Below, in pieces: positions 1-11,458 of a stretch of DNA of 64,000 nucleotides. The stretch's first letter is position 1; each line of letters starts with the position of its first letter. This DNA comes from Actinostola sp. cb2023 (taxonomy: Eukaryota > Cnidaria > Anthozoa > Actiniaria > Actinostolidae). The position numbers and the translations under genes were made by a program. The DNA is taken from positions 245,001 through 309,000 of the forward strand of contig JAUJYZ010000466.1 in assembly GCA_033675265.1 (NCBI GenBank). Reading direction: 5' to 3'. The notes beneath the pieces were generated by a model. That model saw only the letters and a program-made list of their open reading frames with translations, did not search any database and was not told the DNA's origin.

Positions 1-540
1 ATCCATCCATCATTCACATCCATCCACTCATCATTCATTCACCCATTCATCCATCATTCATTCATTCATCCACTCACTCATCCAATCATTCATCATTCAT
101 CCATTCATTCATTTATTCATCCACTCACTCATCCATCCATTCACCCATCCATCCATCCATCCATCCATTCATTCATTCATTCATTCATCCACTCACTCAC
201 TCATCCAATCATTCATTCATTCATCCATCCATTCATTTATTCATCCACTCACTCATCCAATCATTCATCCATTCACTCATCCATCATTCATTCATCATTC
301 ATCCATCCATTCATTCATTCATTCATTCATTCATTCATTCATTCATTCATTCATTCATTCATTCATTCATTCATTCATCCACTCACTCACTCATCCATCC
401 ATTCACCCATCCATCCATCCATCCATCCATCCATTTATTCATCCACTCACTCATCCAATCATTCATTCATTCACTCATCCAATCATTCATTCATTCATTC
501 ATCCATCATTCATTCATTCATCTATCTATTCATTCAGTCA
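1..540. repeat. Tetranucleotide microsatellite (CATT/ATCC)n
   Basis: The first 540 bases are almost entirely interleaved ATTC and ATCC units with occasional CACT and TTAT variants. The mix of unit variants suggests an old, repeatedly slipped array. It lies downstream (3' side) of the exons of the minus-strand gene that follows, so it may be intronic or flanking. No reading frame worth keeping is seen in it. Confidence 0.95.
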
Positions 541-596
541 ATAGACCAGTTGTCTGTAGACTTACACACTCAACATTAACATGCAGTTGTGAGTAC

Positions 597-1959
597 CTGA
601 ATGCATGTCAACTAATCCACCAACGTTTCCATGGCCAACAGTACCTGCATGTGGGGACGTCACTGTAACTATGGAAGGCAATGATTCCATGTACTCTACT
701 GTCCCTCCAACATTCAATAGCTGTAGATGTTCCAAGTCTAGTTTCATCGGCATTTTGGACTTTCTGTCTCGTGATGTTTCTATTTGATGTTCGTCTAATG
801 AAGACAAAGAGAGGATTAATGGAACTGCTCAATTCAGTCACCAACAGGTGACTTGTGATCAAAAGAATTTAAAGAATTTAAAGATCCTACAGGAGAATTT
901 AGTTGTTGATCAGAGGAGCCCTATAGCTAACTGAAGTGGTTCATGCAAGAACAGTGTAAGTGACTTGTAATCAAAATCTGAATTCTCTTTTAGAATTCAA
1001 AGATCTTACAGGAGAACTTAGACGTTAATCAGAGTAACCCTAACTGAAGGGGTCCGTGCAAGAACAGTGCAAGTGACTTGTGATCCAAATCCAAATTCTC
1101 CTTTGGAATTCAAAGATCCTACAGGAGAATTTAGATTTTGATCAGAGTAACCCTAACTGAAGGGGTCCATGCAAGAACAGTGCAAGTGACTTGTGATCCA
1201 AATCCAAATTCTCCTTTGGAATTCAAAGATCCTACAGGAGAATTTAGATTTTGATCAGAGTAACCCTAACTGAAGGGGTTCATGTAAGAACAGTGTAAGT
1301 GACTTGTGATCAAAATACAAATTCTTCTTTGAATTCAAACTGTCTCAAGGAGAATTTGGTTTTTGATCAGGGATCACATTCTTCTTGCAAGCAACGTACC
1401 TCCTGAATGGTAACCGTCACCAACTTTAGTAGACAAATCACCATAATGGAACTCCATGTTCATCTCCTCAGGAAACTGTTGATGCATTATGGGCCTAACT
1501 GTGAAGGATGGACTTAGATGTCCCTCTGAATTGCTAAGGTTTGACTTCCTACCAGCAGACACCTCTATATTCCGTTGTATTAATTCATTCTTGTCAAGCG
1601 AATGGTCACAATTTGGGTCTTTATCTGTCTCCTTGGATATATCGCCATGGGAACTAGTGTTTAGAGCCACTTTAATTCCAATAGAGCACTCATCATCTTG
1701 CTCTTTATCATAATCTTTGGCTTTAGCAAGAGATGATCCATCATCACTTGGAATTCTAATCTGGGGAGGTGCTATTCCCCCAGTATCACCCCCTAGGGAT
1801 ACATTTTTCAAATGTCCAGTTTTTATAGAGCTATTGCACAGAGGCTCAGACCTGTCAACACAGACTTCTTGTTTGTCGCTATCTGTCAAATATTCCAGAG
1901 AACTTTCAGTAGAATGACTTTGTGATATATATTTTTCTTTTGGTATACAAGATGTTTTG

Positions 1960-1991
<32 letters not shown>

Positions 1992-2155
1992 TCCCAAAAG
2001 CAATACTTTAGGAATATTATCACTTTTTCCCATTCTAGAGGGAATGGAATCATCCTCTTTTTGTTTTTTAGAATGTGGAAGACATGTGCTTTCAAGTTCT
2101 CGCTTTCTGTTGTTGAGTGTGCTATCTTGGTATTCATAAGTGCTGTCATCTTCAC
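597..2155 (-). CDS. Unrecognised acidic protein, two internal exons (partial gene)
   Basis: I do not recognise this protein. Two open segments with good splice signals and matching phase are seen on the minus strand. Exon a (2155 to 1400) follows a TTTCTTAG acceptor and ends at GGAG|GTACGT. Exon b (794 to 597) follows a TTCATTAG acceptor and ends at TTCAG|GTACTC. Exon a ends with one base of a codon and exon b supplies two, so they join in frame. Exon a encodes a Ser/Asp/Lys-rich, probably disordered stretch with an 11-Asp run made by a (GAT)n repeat and a basic KKQKEDD patch. Exon b encodes a denser segment around LDLEHLQLLNVGGTVEYM. No known domain is visible. Neither the start nor the end is in view: the gene must continue upstream (higher coordinates) and perhaps beyond base 1. 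If the exon b donor is not used, the frame stops at 562. The intron between the exons is filled by a 112-bp tandem repeat. Confidence 0.45.
860..1370. repeat. Tandem array (about 112 bp x 4) of a dispersed palindromic repeat
   Basis: Units beginning AAGTGACTTGTGATC recur near 957, 1071, 1183 and 1295, a spacing of about 112 bp. Each contains a hairpin in which AAATTCTCCTTTG is mirrored by AGGAGAATTT, bounded by GATCAAAATC and GATTTTGATCAG. Single copies of the same palindrome occur at about 15125-15360, 26335-26440, 35395-35530, 36555-36655, 58080-58190 and 60440-60570, so this is a dispersed element that was locally amplified here. Confidence 0.85.
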
Positions 2156-2477
2156 CTAAGAAATTACAAACAATATTATTATTTTAAAGATCTTTATTAA
2201 TATTATTATTATTTTAGGAGTGAAATTGCTGAAACAGATGAGAAACAGGTAGTTGGAGTTGCATACAGCTTCAAGATGCTCTGTGGGAGCATGGCTCGGA
2301 TGATCACATACTGTAAATAGCACTCCCGTCTCTCCACAATACACTACACTTGAATTCTAGTGATGTAAAAGAACCACTGAGGACCTAACAAATATATGGC
2401 AGTGACCACCCTCAGTCACAGTGTATGATGCTCTTTAGAGATGGTAATGGTGTCACGGTGTGGAACCTTGACACCTG

Positions 2478-2577
2478 AGACATGAACGGTGAATAGCGCT
2501 ATCCACCGGATAAGCCCAAAGTTGGATAAGACTTATCCTGTGGATAGCACTATTCACCTTTCATGCAACCGGGGCCT
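2478..2577. mobile_element. MITE, GGTGAATAGCGCTATCC family, diverged copy
   Basis: An inverted repeat whose arms read GTGAATAGCGCTATCCAC and its near complement, ending GCAACCGGGGCC. The same family recurs at 14937-15056, 16465-17045 (split by a microsatellite) and 48079-48222. About 100 bp, non-coding. Confidence 0.7.
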
Positions 2578-2579
2578 CA

Positions 2580-3470
2580 GATCTCCATTCAGTCACTAAT
2601 CCTTATTATGCATCTTGTCCAATGTCCATGCAGAGACAAATGGAAAGTGCGCTAACAATCAACAACAGTAACAACATCCCAGGATGCATACATTTGATTT
2701 TTATGAATAGGGAGACAGTAAGTAATATACAATAAATGGGAATCAAAAGAATGAAAAAATGACAACAATTTGAAACACTAAAATATGATAGTTATTAATA
2801 TGAACGTTGTGCAAGCCTCGGATTGATTGAGCTATTATTCCATTGATTTTTCTCGTTCAAGCACTAGAGAGCTAGTAGTTCACTTTCAACATCAGTCATC
2901 AATCAATAAGTTTAATAAGCTTATTTAACGTTCATGATGGCCGTCTTCCGCATTGGGCAAAGCAAAAGCGGCAATCCAAAGGGCCAAGGCAAAGAAACAA
3001 AAAAACTGAGCAACTATAGCCAACGACACTACAAGTCAAACTACAATAAAAACTCGCTGCTCAATTGAAGTTAAAAGGAACCCAAAATAGTCCAAAAGTC
3101 ACGCTTTCTTGCTCATTTTTCGGCACCATTTTCAGAGCTTCGGTCCTAAACTTCCGTCATGCGAGCTGCACGATAAATCAAGCATTTACACATAGCGCTG
3201 TCTGGATAAAAGAGTGGAGGAAAGAGGCTTAAAAGAGCTGAAGAAGAAGGTAAAATAGTGAGTGTAGTTCCTACCATGTTGACTGATTCTTGCCCCTAAT
3301 GGTAAAGAAGGGAGCCCCTTGAAAAATGACTGCCCCTGCGACTCCATCTTGGCACCCCGCACTTCGACAAGAAAACAAGATGGCCGACCACGAAGTGAAC
3401 CGAAAACAATACCTTAGGGGGATAGGGTAAGGAAATGATATTTATAGGTTACCTTACACCATATTTTTAT
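2580..3470. other. Gene-free spacer
   Basis: No open frame longer than about 60 codons, no clear splice-flanked exon and no strong inverted repeat is seen. It is ordinary AT-rich sequence with a somewhat GC-richer part near 3290-3420 that could be promoter-proximal, but nothing proves this. Confidence 0.5.
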
Positions 3471-3900
3471 TAGAGTGGTTTTCATTAGAGTGGTTTTCAT
3501 TAACCCGTGAAACAAAGTGTACTAATTAGAGGTGTAATAGTCAGATAAACACAATAGAAAACAAAAGAATAGGCCCTAAGTGCAGGATTACGATCACGTG
3601 GTTGTACTGACTGGCAAAAAAAATCTGACTTTATTTATTTGAAGAATCTTACATGATATCAGTAGTGACAGTAAATAAATATGTTTCAGAAATGCTATTT
3701 TTCAACCTCCAGTTGATTGTCGATCTTTCTCAATCAACGTCTCAAAGTTTGTTTGCCAGTTAGCAGAGCCGTTCCCATCAGGGATCTTCGGCTCAGTTCA
3801 TTCGTTATTCAAGCGATATATTGGCATGTGACTGTAAACTGCAAAGGGCCTATTAGAGTGAAGTAGTACTAAATACGCTAAAGTGTATTTCACGGGTTTT
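3471..3900. mobile_element. TAGAGTGG-type MITE with a second MITE nested inside
   Basis: The outer element starts TAGAGTGGTTTTCATTAACCC, with its first 15 bases duplicated (3471 and 3486), and ends near TTCACGGGTTT. An uninterrupted copy lies at 42577-42722. Compared with that copy, 3571-3851 is an extra segment with inverted ends AGGCCCTAAGTGCA / TGCAAAGGGCCT and a 2-bp AT duplication. It is therefore a clean nested insertion. The outer element's right terminus is eroded. Confidence 0.75.
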
Positions 3901-3904
3901 TCAC

Positions 3905-5230
3905 AGTTTTTTTTTAGCTTATTTATTTTTCCATAATTTATTCGTAAAAAGGATTAGAGACTTGTTAAAAAATTGCGTTTTTTTCCTTTAATATATTATT
4001 AAAAGTTATTATTATTATCATTGAATAGTTTTAAAAAATTTGTTTAAAAAATGAACATCATTTATTTATTTCAAATTCTATCGATCAGTAAACAAGTGAA
4101 ACCACAAAATTAGTGGGGAGGAGTGGGGAGAGGGTAGTACTCGGTTGCTCCTCGGTACTTCGTCGGTGAATTTTCGGAAGAATGCGTAAATCCACAGTTC
4201 AAGAAATAAAAGGTAAATAAATGAATCCGAATAGTTTTCTAGAGCTCATTTATTTTTGGTGTGTAGAGGCTGTGTTCTTCTTTCTACAACTTTGTGTTTG
4301 GGAATCCTGTGGTCTACTAAAATCTCTTAGTGGGGTAGGGTAGGGAGGGATTATCATTCCGAAGTTTTCTCGGAGCCTTCGACACCACGTCGGAAATCCT
4401 TGTCTGTTCCATTGTCTGATCGTTACAGACTGATGTAAAAGGATTTATAAAAGCGGTTTTGGCGTTTTACTTGCTTTCCTGCCGAGTTAATAATCCGTGG
4501 TCTGAATTATTCACACGAATTAAAGGTAAGGTTCGTTTCTACTGAGTTTCATACAGATCAATGCGGCAAAAATGCCGCAGAGTTTCAACTTCGAACCTAA
4601 TCACAACTTTCAACATGGCGCACCTTGTTAATACACAGACATCTTTTAGTTTTATAACAAGCTCTCGTATAAAGTCTGTGGTTTGTGGATAGATTATCAT
4701 ATTTGCGTAGGACAGTAGCAGTAGGGTAGTTTTGTAGTTGTAGTAGTGTGTAGATCTCTCTGTGAGGCTAAAATAGAGTTTATTATAGACATCAACGACT
4801 GAGTTGAAGCCAGCTGTTCAACGTACAATATAACTTATGTTCTAGCTTTGTTGGTGTCTAAAGCGATCGCAGTTTTGTCTCGCACAATTGTGTAGAAAAC
4901 ATGGGCAGCTCAGGATGTCAATTTAGAAATTTTACAATTAACGTTTTGATTTGATAATTAAAGTGTATAAGCTTTAACAAATAACAAACACCAAATTTTG
5001 TTCATGTTTCTGATCAAGAGATAGAATACAGTTTGGAACATATATAGCCTAGCTGATGCATGATATTTATCGTATATTGACCATCATCTTTTTGGGGGGT
5101 TATTTTCAAACTTCATATCTATACCTTTTTATGTCTTTTTTTGACAATAAAAGTTAAATTAGAAAATACACAAAAGCCTATGAAAATGTACCAAAATGTG
5201 AAGCTGATTTACATGTTTTCTTAATCATTT
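3905..5230. other. Gene-free spacer
   Basis: No supported exon or strong repeat is seen. A GC-richer patch around 4110-4200 and 4360-4500 could hold a non-coding first exon for the zinc-finger gene at 7384, since that coding exon is preceded by a plausible acceptor at about 7271. This is a guess, not an observation. Confidence 0.4.
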
Positions 5231-5488
5231 CATTCATGTTTAATGAGTGAATAACTGTGCAGTGGCTTGCGTCACATTCAGCATCGTTAAAATTGTAAAT
5301 TTATTTGTAAATCTTAATAAAACATTGTATTGTATTGTATTATACGTAGGCAGCTCAATTAGCTTTGAAAACCCTACCAAAATGGCAAGATATATGATGC
5401 GCTTTAGAATTCAGAATAGTAGGTGCAGTGTTCTGGGTAGCTGGTCATGTGTCAGGTACCAGACTAGGGAGAGAGAGAGGGAGAATCA

Positions 5489-5848
5489 TAGAGTCATTTT
5501 GGTATGAGTGCGAAGTAGTTACGGTACTGATTGAGCAGTGATTTTGCACGCTGTGATTGGTTGAATAGATGTCTTCTGTACTGTCTGTGGCCATAACTCC
5601 TTACCATAGGTTTCCCACTCATACGAAAATGACTCTATAGAGTCGTTTTCGTATGAGTGGGAAGTAGTTACGGTATGGTTCATGCCGTACCGTGACCATA
5701 TCGTGCCATCATCATGCCGTATCCAAGCATTCTGATTGGTTGAGCGATGATTTTGTGCACTGTGATTGGTTGAATACAACGTCTTCGATTCCGTACCGTG
5801 ACCGTATCTCCGTGCCGTAGGTTTCCCACTCATATGAAAACGACTCTG
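5489..5848. mobile_element. Two abutting TAGAGTC-type MITEs with CCAAT/ATTGG interiors
   Basis: Element one (5489-5637) and element two (5638-5848) sit end to end, meeting at TATA. Both have termini TAGAGTCGTTTTCGTATGAG (or a close variant) and the inverse, with interior ATTGGTTGAGC and TGTGATTGGTTGAAT motifs and GCCGTACCGTG runs. Relatives lie at 11459-11900, 12073-12220, 21980-22297 and (variant) 37702-37842. Confidence 0.85.
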
Positions 5849-6219
5849 ATATACAAGTGACAGGGATGCTGGTCATACATTTTCGGGGTTAAAATCATAG
5901 TTTGTACTGCTTGTAGGATGTTTTAGCCTCAAATGACCAGCATTAGAGTTCTCCCAGAATCTTTCAGGGCATTTACCTATAAACAAATTTATGATCTGCT
6001 TGTCAGGAAACTAATCGCCATACGGTTACTTATCGGAATATCTTCGTATGCGAAACTCCTTACAGTTACTTTAATATCGGATATGTTCATATGCTTCAAG
6101 ATATTTCGGAGTCACATGTATTCACTGGATTCACGGAGGCAATAAAGATGACACCTTAATCAATACCGTACTGATGCAATGTAAACACTTCCATAAGCAC
6201 AAATTGGCCCGAGCGTATA

Positions 6220-6612
6220 GCCAATGAGCTTGTGTCACCTGTCACATGACTTTTTAAATTTTCACCGAAGACAAACGAAAATACCATAACTGGAAAGAGC
6301 ATGCTATAGTTAGTAAAAGTGGAAAGTTTGAAGGAAATTAAGTAAATAGGGCAATAGTTACAGGCATTCAAACTTGAACTTTTTTGTATGGAAATGTATG
6401 TTGGAGGGCAACGCTTCCCCTCCAAGCGAAAAAACCATACAAATCCTTGTCAAAGCGGGAAACTTTGAAAGCCTTTAACTTTTGTCTTATTTGCTTGATT
6501 TCTTTGAAATTTTCAACTTTTACTAATTTTAGTATGCTCTTTCAAGTTATGATATTTTCGTTTGTCTTCGGTGAAAATTTAAAAAGTCACGTGACAGGTG
6601 ACACAAGCCCAT
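6220..6612. repeat. Inverted repeat, about 160-bp arms
   Basis: The arm starting near 6225 (TGTGTCACCTGTCAC, then CACCGAAGACAAACGAAAAT) is mirrored by the arm ending near 6606 (GTCACGTGACAGGTGACACA). Arms are imperfect. A fragment of the same arm appears at about 52818-52890, so the element is dispersed. Small frames inside are mirror images of each other and not genes. Confidence 0.75.
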
Positions 6613-6814
6613 TTGGCTCTTGTTTTCATTTAGAATTAATTGGTACCTTTTAGGGGTATTTGTTGTCATGCCAATAAGGGAGATACGGTGGACATTCTAG
6701 TACCTTTGAAGGGTTATTTTTGACATTTCTGATTTGCATATTGTGATTTCAAACCACTATAACTTCAAACCTCAAAATACTGACCCCCCTCTATTCAATT
6801 TATTAATATATCAT

Positions 6815-7146
<332 letters not shown>

Positions 7147-7383
7147 AACAAACAAACAAGGGTGATAGGTACATGTACTTTAACCATTTTTTGGTAAATA
7201 AAGTTGATATAAATAAATAAATAAAAGACAGTGAAAATTAGAAGTTTATGTTTGGTATTTTCTATTCTACAGAGCTGTGCTTTTATAAGCGTGCGGAAGT
7301 GTCCAGGGGAAAAAAGGATTTCCGTTTTTCATCTATATATGGAGAATTAACAAGGAGTATTGACTGAGATCCTTCCAGATGCC

Positions 7384-9705
7384 ATGTCGAGCACCAGTTC
7401 ACTTAGTAATTATATGATTGCTTCAAATTATAATGGAGAAAATGAAGAAAAAGGTAAAATACATGATGACAATATTAAATGTGAAACCGGTGATAGTGAG
7501 GATGTCCAAGGTGGTAGGAAGAGTGACAATGACAAGATGTTGACGGCAGTGGAGAGTGGTGATGACAACACATATTGTAGTGATGGGTCTGAGGATGAAT
7601 CTGGCGATGAACAGGAGACAGAGGACCCTGATGGAGGAGAGAAAAACGAAAGTGATGTTGACGAAGATGTTGACGAGGAGGAATCTTCACTGAGAAGAAG
7701 CAGACGTACCAAAAACCCAACCAGAAAATCAAAAATAAACAAAAAGGCTTTTTATCTAGTAAAGGTCGATGATTATTGTGATGATGATGATGATGACATC
7801 GATGACACATCCCAGACATTTCAGTGTGATATCTGCCGAAGTCACTTTAAAAAACTCATCCATCTTGCCAAGCATATGATCAGTGCTCATGCAGATCCTA
7901 AACCTTTCAAGTGTATGTCTTGTCCAAAATCCTTCAAGCGACGAAGCTGTCTGACAAGGCATTGGCAGTTACACACCGAAGTTCGTCCGCATACATGTTC
8001 CCAGTGCAACAAGGCTTTCAAAACGTCCTACGCCCTTTCCTCTCACCTTGTGACTCACTCAGAAGACAAGCCGTACAAGTGCACGGAGTGTGATAAGGGG
8101 TTTTCCCGGAGAAGCCAGCTGAAAGATCACCAGCTCAAGCACACAGGGGAAACCCCTTACGTCTGTGATATTTGTACCAAGTCATTTACCACCTTGAGAA
8201 GCTTGCTACGACACATGCAAATCCACAAGAACAACACACGGCAGTATAAATGCGAGCAGTGTCCAAAGTTCTTCAGATGCGAAGAAGCATTGATGAAACA
8301 CATCCAGAACCACTCTAAGCAGAAACCGTACAAGTGCAGTATTTGCGACAAGGCTTATTTGCGCCACAAGCTTCTGCTAGATCACCTACAGGCTCACAGA
8401 GATGGCATTCAAAGACATACATGTATTGTATGCGAGGAGGTGTTTGAGGACACGAAGTCGCTGCACCAGCACCAGAAGTCGCATAAGGTAGACAAGCTCT
8501 ACCAGTGCGATGAATGTGCTAAGCAGTTTCGCAGGGCATCACAGCTCAAAGATCACCTTATGACTCATACCGGTGAAAAGCCCTTTAGATGCAGCCAATG
8601 TTCAAAGGCTTACTCAACGTCTAGGTCTCTAGTTAGACACGAGCGTGAGCATAATACCGATAAGCCTTACATTTGCAATGACTGCGGCAAAGCATTCCAG
8701 CTTTCACGACAGTTGACTCTCCACAAGTGCTCGCTGCAAATCGACGAGCGTTGCCGCTGTACACATTGTAACGCGGTCTTCGAAAACTTCGAGGATTTGA
8801 ATGTCCATATTTGGAGCCACACCGAGCTTGATGTCCATATTTGCAAAGAGTGTAATTTGAATTTTATAACTTGGTCAGAATACGCTAGGCACGTGACCAC
8901 GCATGCAGAGGGCAAAAAGAAAGATTTCAAGTGCACGGAGTGTGAGAAGTCGTTCAAACGTTCGCACTCTCTTACCGGTCACATGCTTTCTCATTCAGAG
9001 GAACATCCCTACGGCTGTACGCACTGTAAGAAGGAATTCAAGTGCTCGGCTTATCTTGTGAAGCATTTACGCAATCATAAAGAACTGAAGCCCTACAGGT
9101 GCTCAAAGTGCGCCAAATCCTTCAGCCAGTCACGACTGCTAGCCATCCACGCTCTGACGCATAAACAAGTCAAAACCTCCCGACTCAATGCCGACTCTAC
9201 GTTGGACCTCTCTGATCCTTACTCCGTTGAGGTAAATTCGTTATATAACGAAGACAACAAGCCCTACTCGTGTGCAAACTCTGGCTGCAAGAAGGCCTTC
9301 AAATCCCACACCGAACTTAACCTTCACCAGAGAACACACACTGGCGAGAAACCTTACAGTTGCATAAAGTGCCAAGCTGCATTTGCGCACTCGACAGCCT
9401 TCAACGTACATATGAAAAAGCACAGCGAACTGACGCTATTCCAATGCACTGTATGTAGAGAGACGTTCTCGTATAGGCTCTCTTTGACTGAGCATCTGCG
9501 AATACACGCGGGAGAGAAGCCGTTTCGGTGCAAGAGTTGCGGGAAATCGTTTGGTCGGTCGTGGTCGTACAACAGACATCGACAAATGCACAAGAAGCAA
9601 TTGGTGTACGAATGTCGGTATTGTAGTAAAGGTTTTGTGGTCTCTCGCTTTTACACTCGACATTTGCAGAGTCACAGAGGACAGAGTAAAACCAAGATAA
9701 GATAG
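7384..9705 (+). CDS. C2H2 zinc-finger protein with about 21 fingers
   Basis: A single open exon encodes 773 residues from the ATG at 7384. The frame is open a few codons further upstream but without an ATG. The N-terminal 150 residues are acidic and Ser-rich with a basic RRSRRTKNPTRKSK patch and a short Asp run. From about residue 145 to the end lie 21 C2H2 fingers in runs, many joined by TGEKP-like linkers (HTGEKPFRC, HTGEKPYSC). Finger 11 (YICNDCGKAF...) has Cys where the last His is expected. The finger beginning YSCANSGCKKAF has four residues between its cysteines. Proteins of this build are nuclear sequence-specific DNA binders, usually transcriptional regulators. No KRAB, BTB, SCAN or ZAD domain is visible. 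One-to-one orthology cannot be assigned. A possible acceptor at about 7271 suggests an upstream non-coding exon. Confidence 0.93.
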   Translation: MSSTSSLSNYMIASNYNGENEEKGKIHDDNIKCETGDSEDVQGGRKSDNDKMLTAVESGDDNTYCSDGSEDESGDEQETEDPDGGEKNESDVDEDVDEEESSLRRSRRTKNPTRKSKINKKAFYLVKVDDYCDDDDDDIDDTSQTFQCDICRSHFKKLIHLAKHMISAHADPKPFKCMSCPKSFKRRSCLTRHWQLHTEVRPHTCSQCNKAFKTSYALSSHLVTHSEDKPYKCTECDKGFSRRSQLKDHQLKHTGETPYVCDICTKSFTTLRSLLRHMQIHKNNTRQYKCEQCPKFFRCEEALMKHIQNHSKQKPYKCSICDKAYLRHKLLLDHLQAHRDGIQRHTCIVCEEVFEDTKSLHQHQKSHKVDKLYQCDECAKQFRRASQLKDHLMTHTGEKPFRCSQCSKAYSTSRSLVRHEREHNTDKPYICNDCGKAFQLSRQLTLHKCSLQIDERCRCTHCNAVFENFEDLNVHIWSHTELDVHICKECNLNFITWSEYARHVTTHAEGKKKDFKCTECEKSFKRSHSLTGHMLSHSEEHPYGCTHCKKEFKCSAYLVKHLRNHKELKPYRCSKCAKSFSQSRLLAIHALTHKQVKTSRLNADSTLDLSDPYSVEVNSLYNEDNKPYSCANSGCKKAFKSHTELNLHQRTHTGEKPYSCIKCQAAFAHSTAFNVHMKKHSELTLFQCTVCRETFSYRLSLTEHLRIHAGEKPFRCKSCGKSFGRSWSYNRHRQMHKKQLVYECRYCSKGFVVSRFYTRHLQSHRGQSKTKIR

Positions 9706-9723
9706 GTCATCAAAAACACTCGT

Positions 9724-9851
9724 GCTCGAGAGTCCAGCGGTGATCTTCAGTTCGGCGCGGGCTCGGATGAAACGTCGTCCCGAACCCGCACCGAAGCCGG
9801 AAACGCTTCATCCGAGCCCGCGCCGAAGAGCACCGCTCGACTCTCGAGCAT
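9724..9851. repeat. GC-rich hairpin
   Basis: TGCTCGAGAGTC...GGCGCGGGCTCGGATGAA is mirrored by TTCATCCGAGCCCGCGCC...GACTCTCGAGCA, leaving a short loop. It starts 19 bp after the stop codon of the zinc-finger gene, so it probably lies in its 3' UTR and would form a strong RNA stem. Confidence 0.85.
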
Positions 9852-9975
9852 GTAAAACACTTGGTGCACAAAGAAAGGTGGCGGTTGGTTTCACATTACC
9901 GGAAAATGGTCCCTCAATATGTTTTGAAAGTGGAGATGCCTTGTAACGAAACTGTTCAAAAACGTGGAGATCTAT

Positions 9976-10229
9976 GGGTGCTTACCATTTACTCGGAAAA
10001 ACCGGAAATTCCGGTTTGAAATAAAAAAGATATGTGTCATTCCGATCGGAAAGTTCCGGAATACTCGGTCTAATGGTACACGCGTCTACGGAAAAAACGA
10101 AAAGAGCGGGAAAAGTGGATTACCTCATTCGCTAGACCGAGTTTTCCGAAACTTTCCGATCGGAATGACACATACCATTTGTTTTTCCAACCGGAATTTC
10201 CAGTTTTTCCGAGTAAATGGTAAGCACCC
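9976..10229. mobile_element. MITE with GGGTGCTTACCATTTACTCGG ends
   Basis: Terminal inverted repeats GGGTGCTTACCATTTACTC / GAGTAAATGGTAAGCACCC enclose 254 bp. The arms stay complementary well inward (CATTCCGATCGGAAAGTT against AACTTTCCGATCGGAATG). No clear target duplication is seen. Confidence 0.85.
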
Positions 10230-10480
10230 TGAGAGAGATCAGGTATTGATTCATGGGTTTCTTATACAGTCAACTTTCTCTAAGCCTGATACCTTCGGGG
10301 TCACCTTTTGCTGTCCGGCTTAGTGAGGTGTCTGTCTTAGAGAGAGGGAATTTATAGTAAAACAGTGCAGCAGGGACCAGACAAAGACAAAGGTGTCCAG
10401 CTTAGAAAGATGTCTGTCTTAGAGAGAGGGAATTTATAGTAAAAAAGTGCAGCAGGGACCGGACAAAGGTGTCCGTCTTA

Positions 10481-10621
10481 GGCCGTGTTTACACTTGGTG
10501 GTTTACTAAAGTAAACAAGTTACCGAACCTTGGTAGAAATTAGAAAACTATTGTTTGTTGAGCGGTAAACCTTAGTTTTCTGATTTGTACCTTGGTAAAG
10601 CGCTCAAGTGTAAACACGGCC
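10481..10621. mobile_element. MITE with TTA target duplication (Harbinger-like)
   Basis: GGCCGTGTTTACACTTG at the left end is complemented by CAAGTGTAAACACGGCC at the right. The 141-bp element is flanked on both sides by TTA. Three-base TWA-type duplications are typical of PIF/Harbinger elements, hence the tentative class. It sits inside a locally duplicated tract (GTCCGTCTTAGAGAGAGG). Confidence 0.8.
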
Positions 10622-10689
10622 TTAGACGGCTGTCTGTCTAGAGAGAGTTCTCTGTGTTTTAAAATAGATGTACTAGTTTAATATGAACT

Positions 10690-11075
10690 TAGATAGTGGT
10701 TTGTTGGGAGGGGAGGGTGCCTTAGATAGGGGTATGTTGGCATGAGAGGGGACCTTAGATAGGGGCATGTTGAGAGGGGAGGGGACCTTAGAATGGGGTA
10801 TGTTGGATGGGGGTATGTTGGGAGGGGACCTTAGATAGGAGTATGTTGGGAAGGGAGGGGACCTTAGGTAGGGGTATGTTGGGAAGGGAGGGGACCTTAG
10901 GTAGGGGTATGTTGGGAAGGGAGGGGACCTTAGGTAGGGGTATGTTGGGAGGGGAGGGGACCTTAGGTAGGGGTATGTTGGGAGGGGAGGGGACCTCAGA
11001 TAGGGGTATGTTGGGAGGGGAGGGGACCTTAGAATGGGGGTATGTTGGGAGGGGAGGGGACCTTAGGGGTGGGGA
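10690..11075. repeat. G-rich minisatellite, about 33-bp unit
   Basis: About a dozen copies of a unit near GGGTATGTTGGGAGGGGAGGGGACCTTAG. The reading frame across it is a repeat artefact. Its G-runs on the plus strand could form G-quadruplexes. Confidence 0.93.
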
Positions 11076-11458
11076 TTGTCGCGGGAAGATAATTTTGTCC
11101 CCGGGAGATGACCCATCATGCCAAACCTGTTTATTTTTATGGGTCAGGTCGCGGGAACAAATGAAGAAACTTATGTGTGGCTATTACCGTAGACACCAAA
11201 ACAGCCCCTGCTTTTTCGCGAAGTTCGATCGAGTCGTTGATCGGACCGCATCTCTCTTTCTCGCCTCAGTCCCCTTGCGTCTTTTCGTCTCGCCCCATTC
11301 TCTCGCGGCCCGATCAACGGCTCATTCGAACTTCAACTCTTCTCGACGAAGTTTGGCGAAAAGGTAGGGACTGTTTTGCAGTCTACTAGTATCCTGAACA
11401 AGTTTCGACTTCACGACTTTCATCTAGACCAGTTACGTAAAAGTGCATTCGGTGGCAT

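Noticed and set aside
860..1370. CRISPR-like array (regular 112-bp repeats)
   Set aside because: Repeats are long, palindromic and without unique spacers, in a eukaryotic genome; it is a tandem transposon-like repeat.
2156..2344. Possible extra exon MYCGETGVLFTVCDHPSH
   Set aside because: No donor consistent with the acceptor used at 2155, and the frame ends in AT-rich intron-like sequence.
10807..11367. 186-codon Gly/Arg-rich frame
   Set aside because: Mostly the 33-bp G-rich minisatellite; the non-repeat tail shows no domain or splice support.
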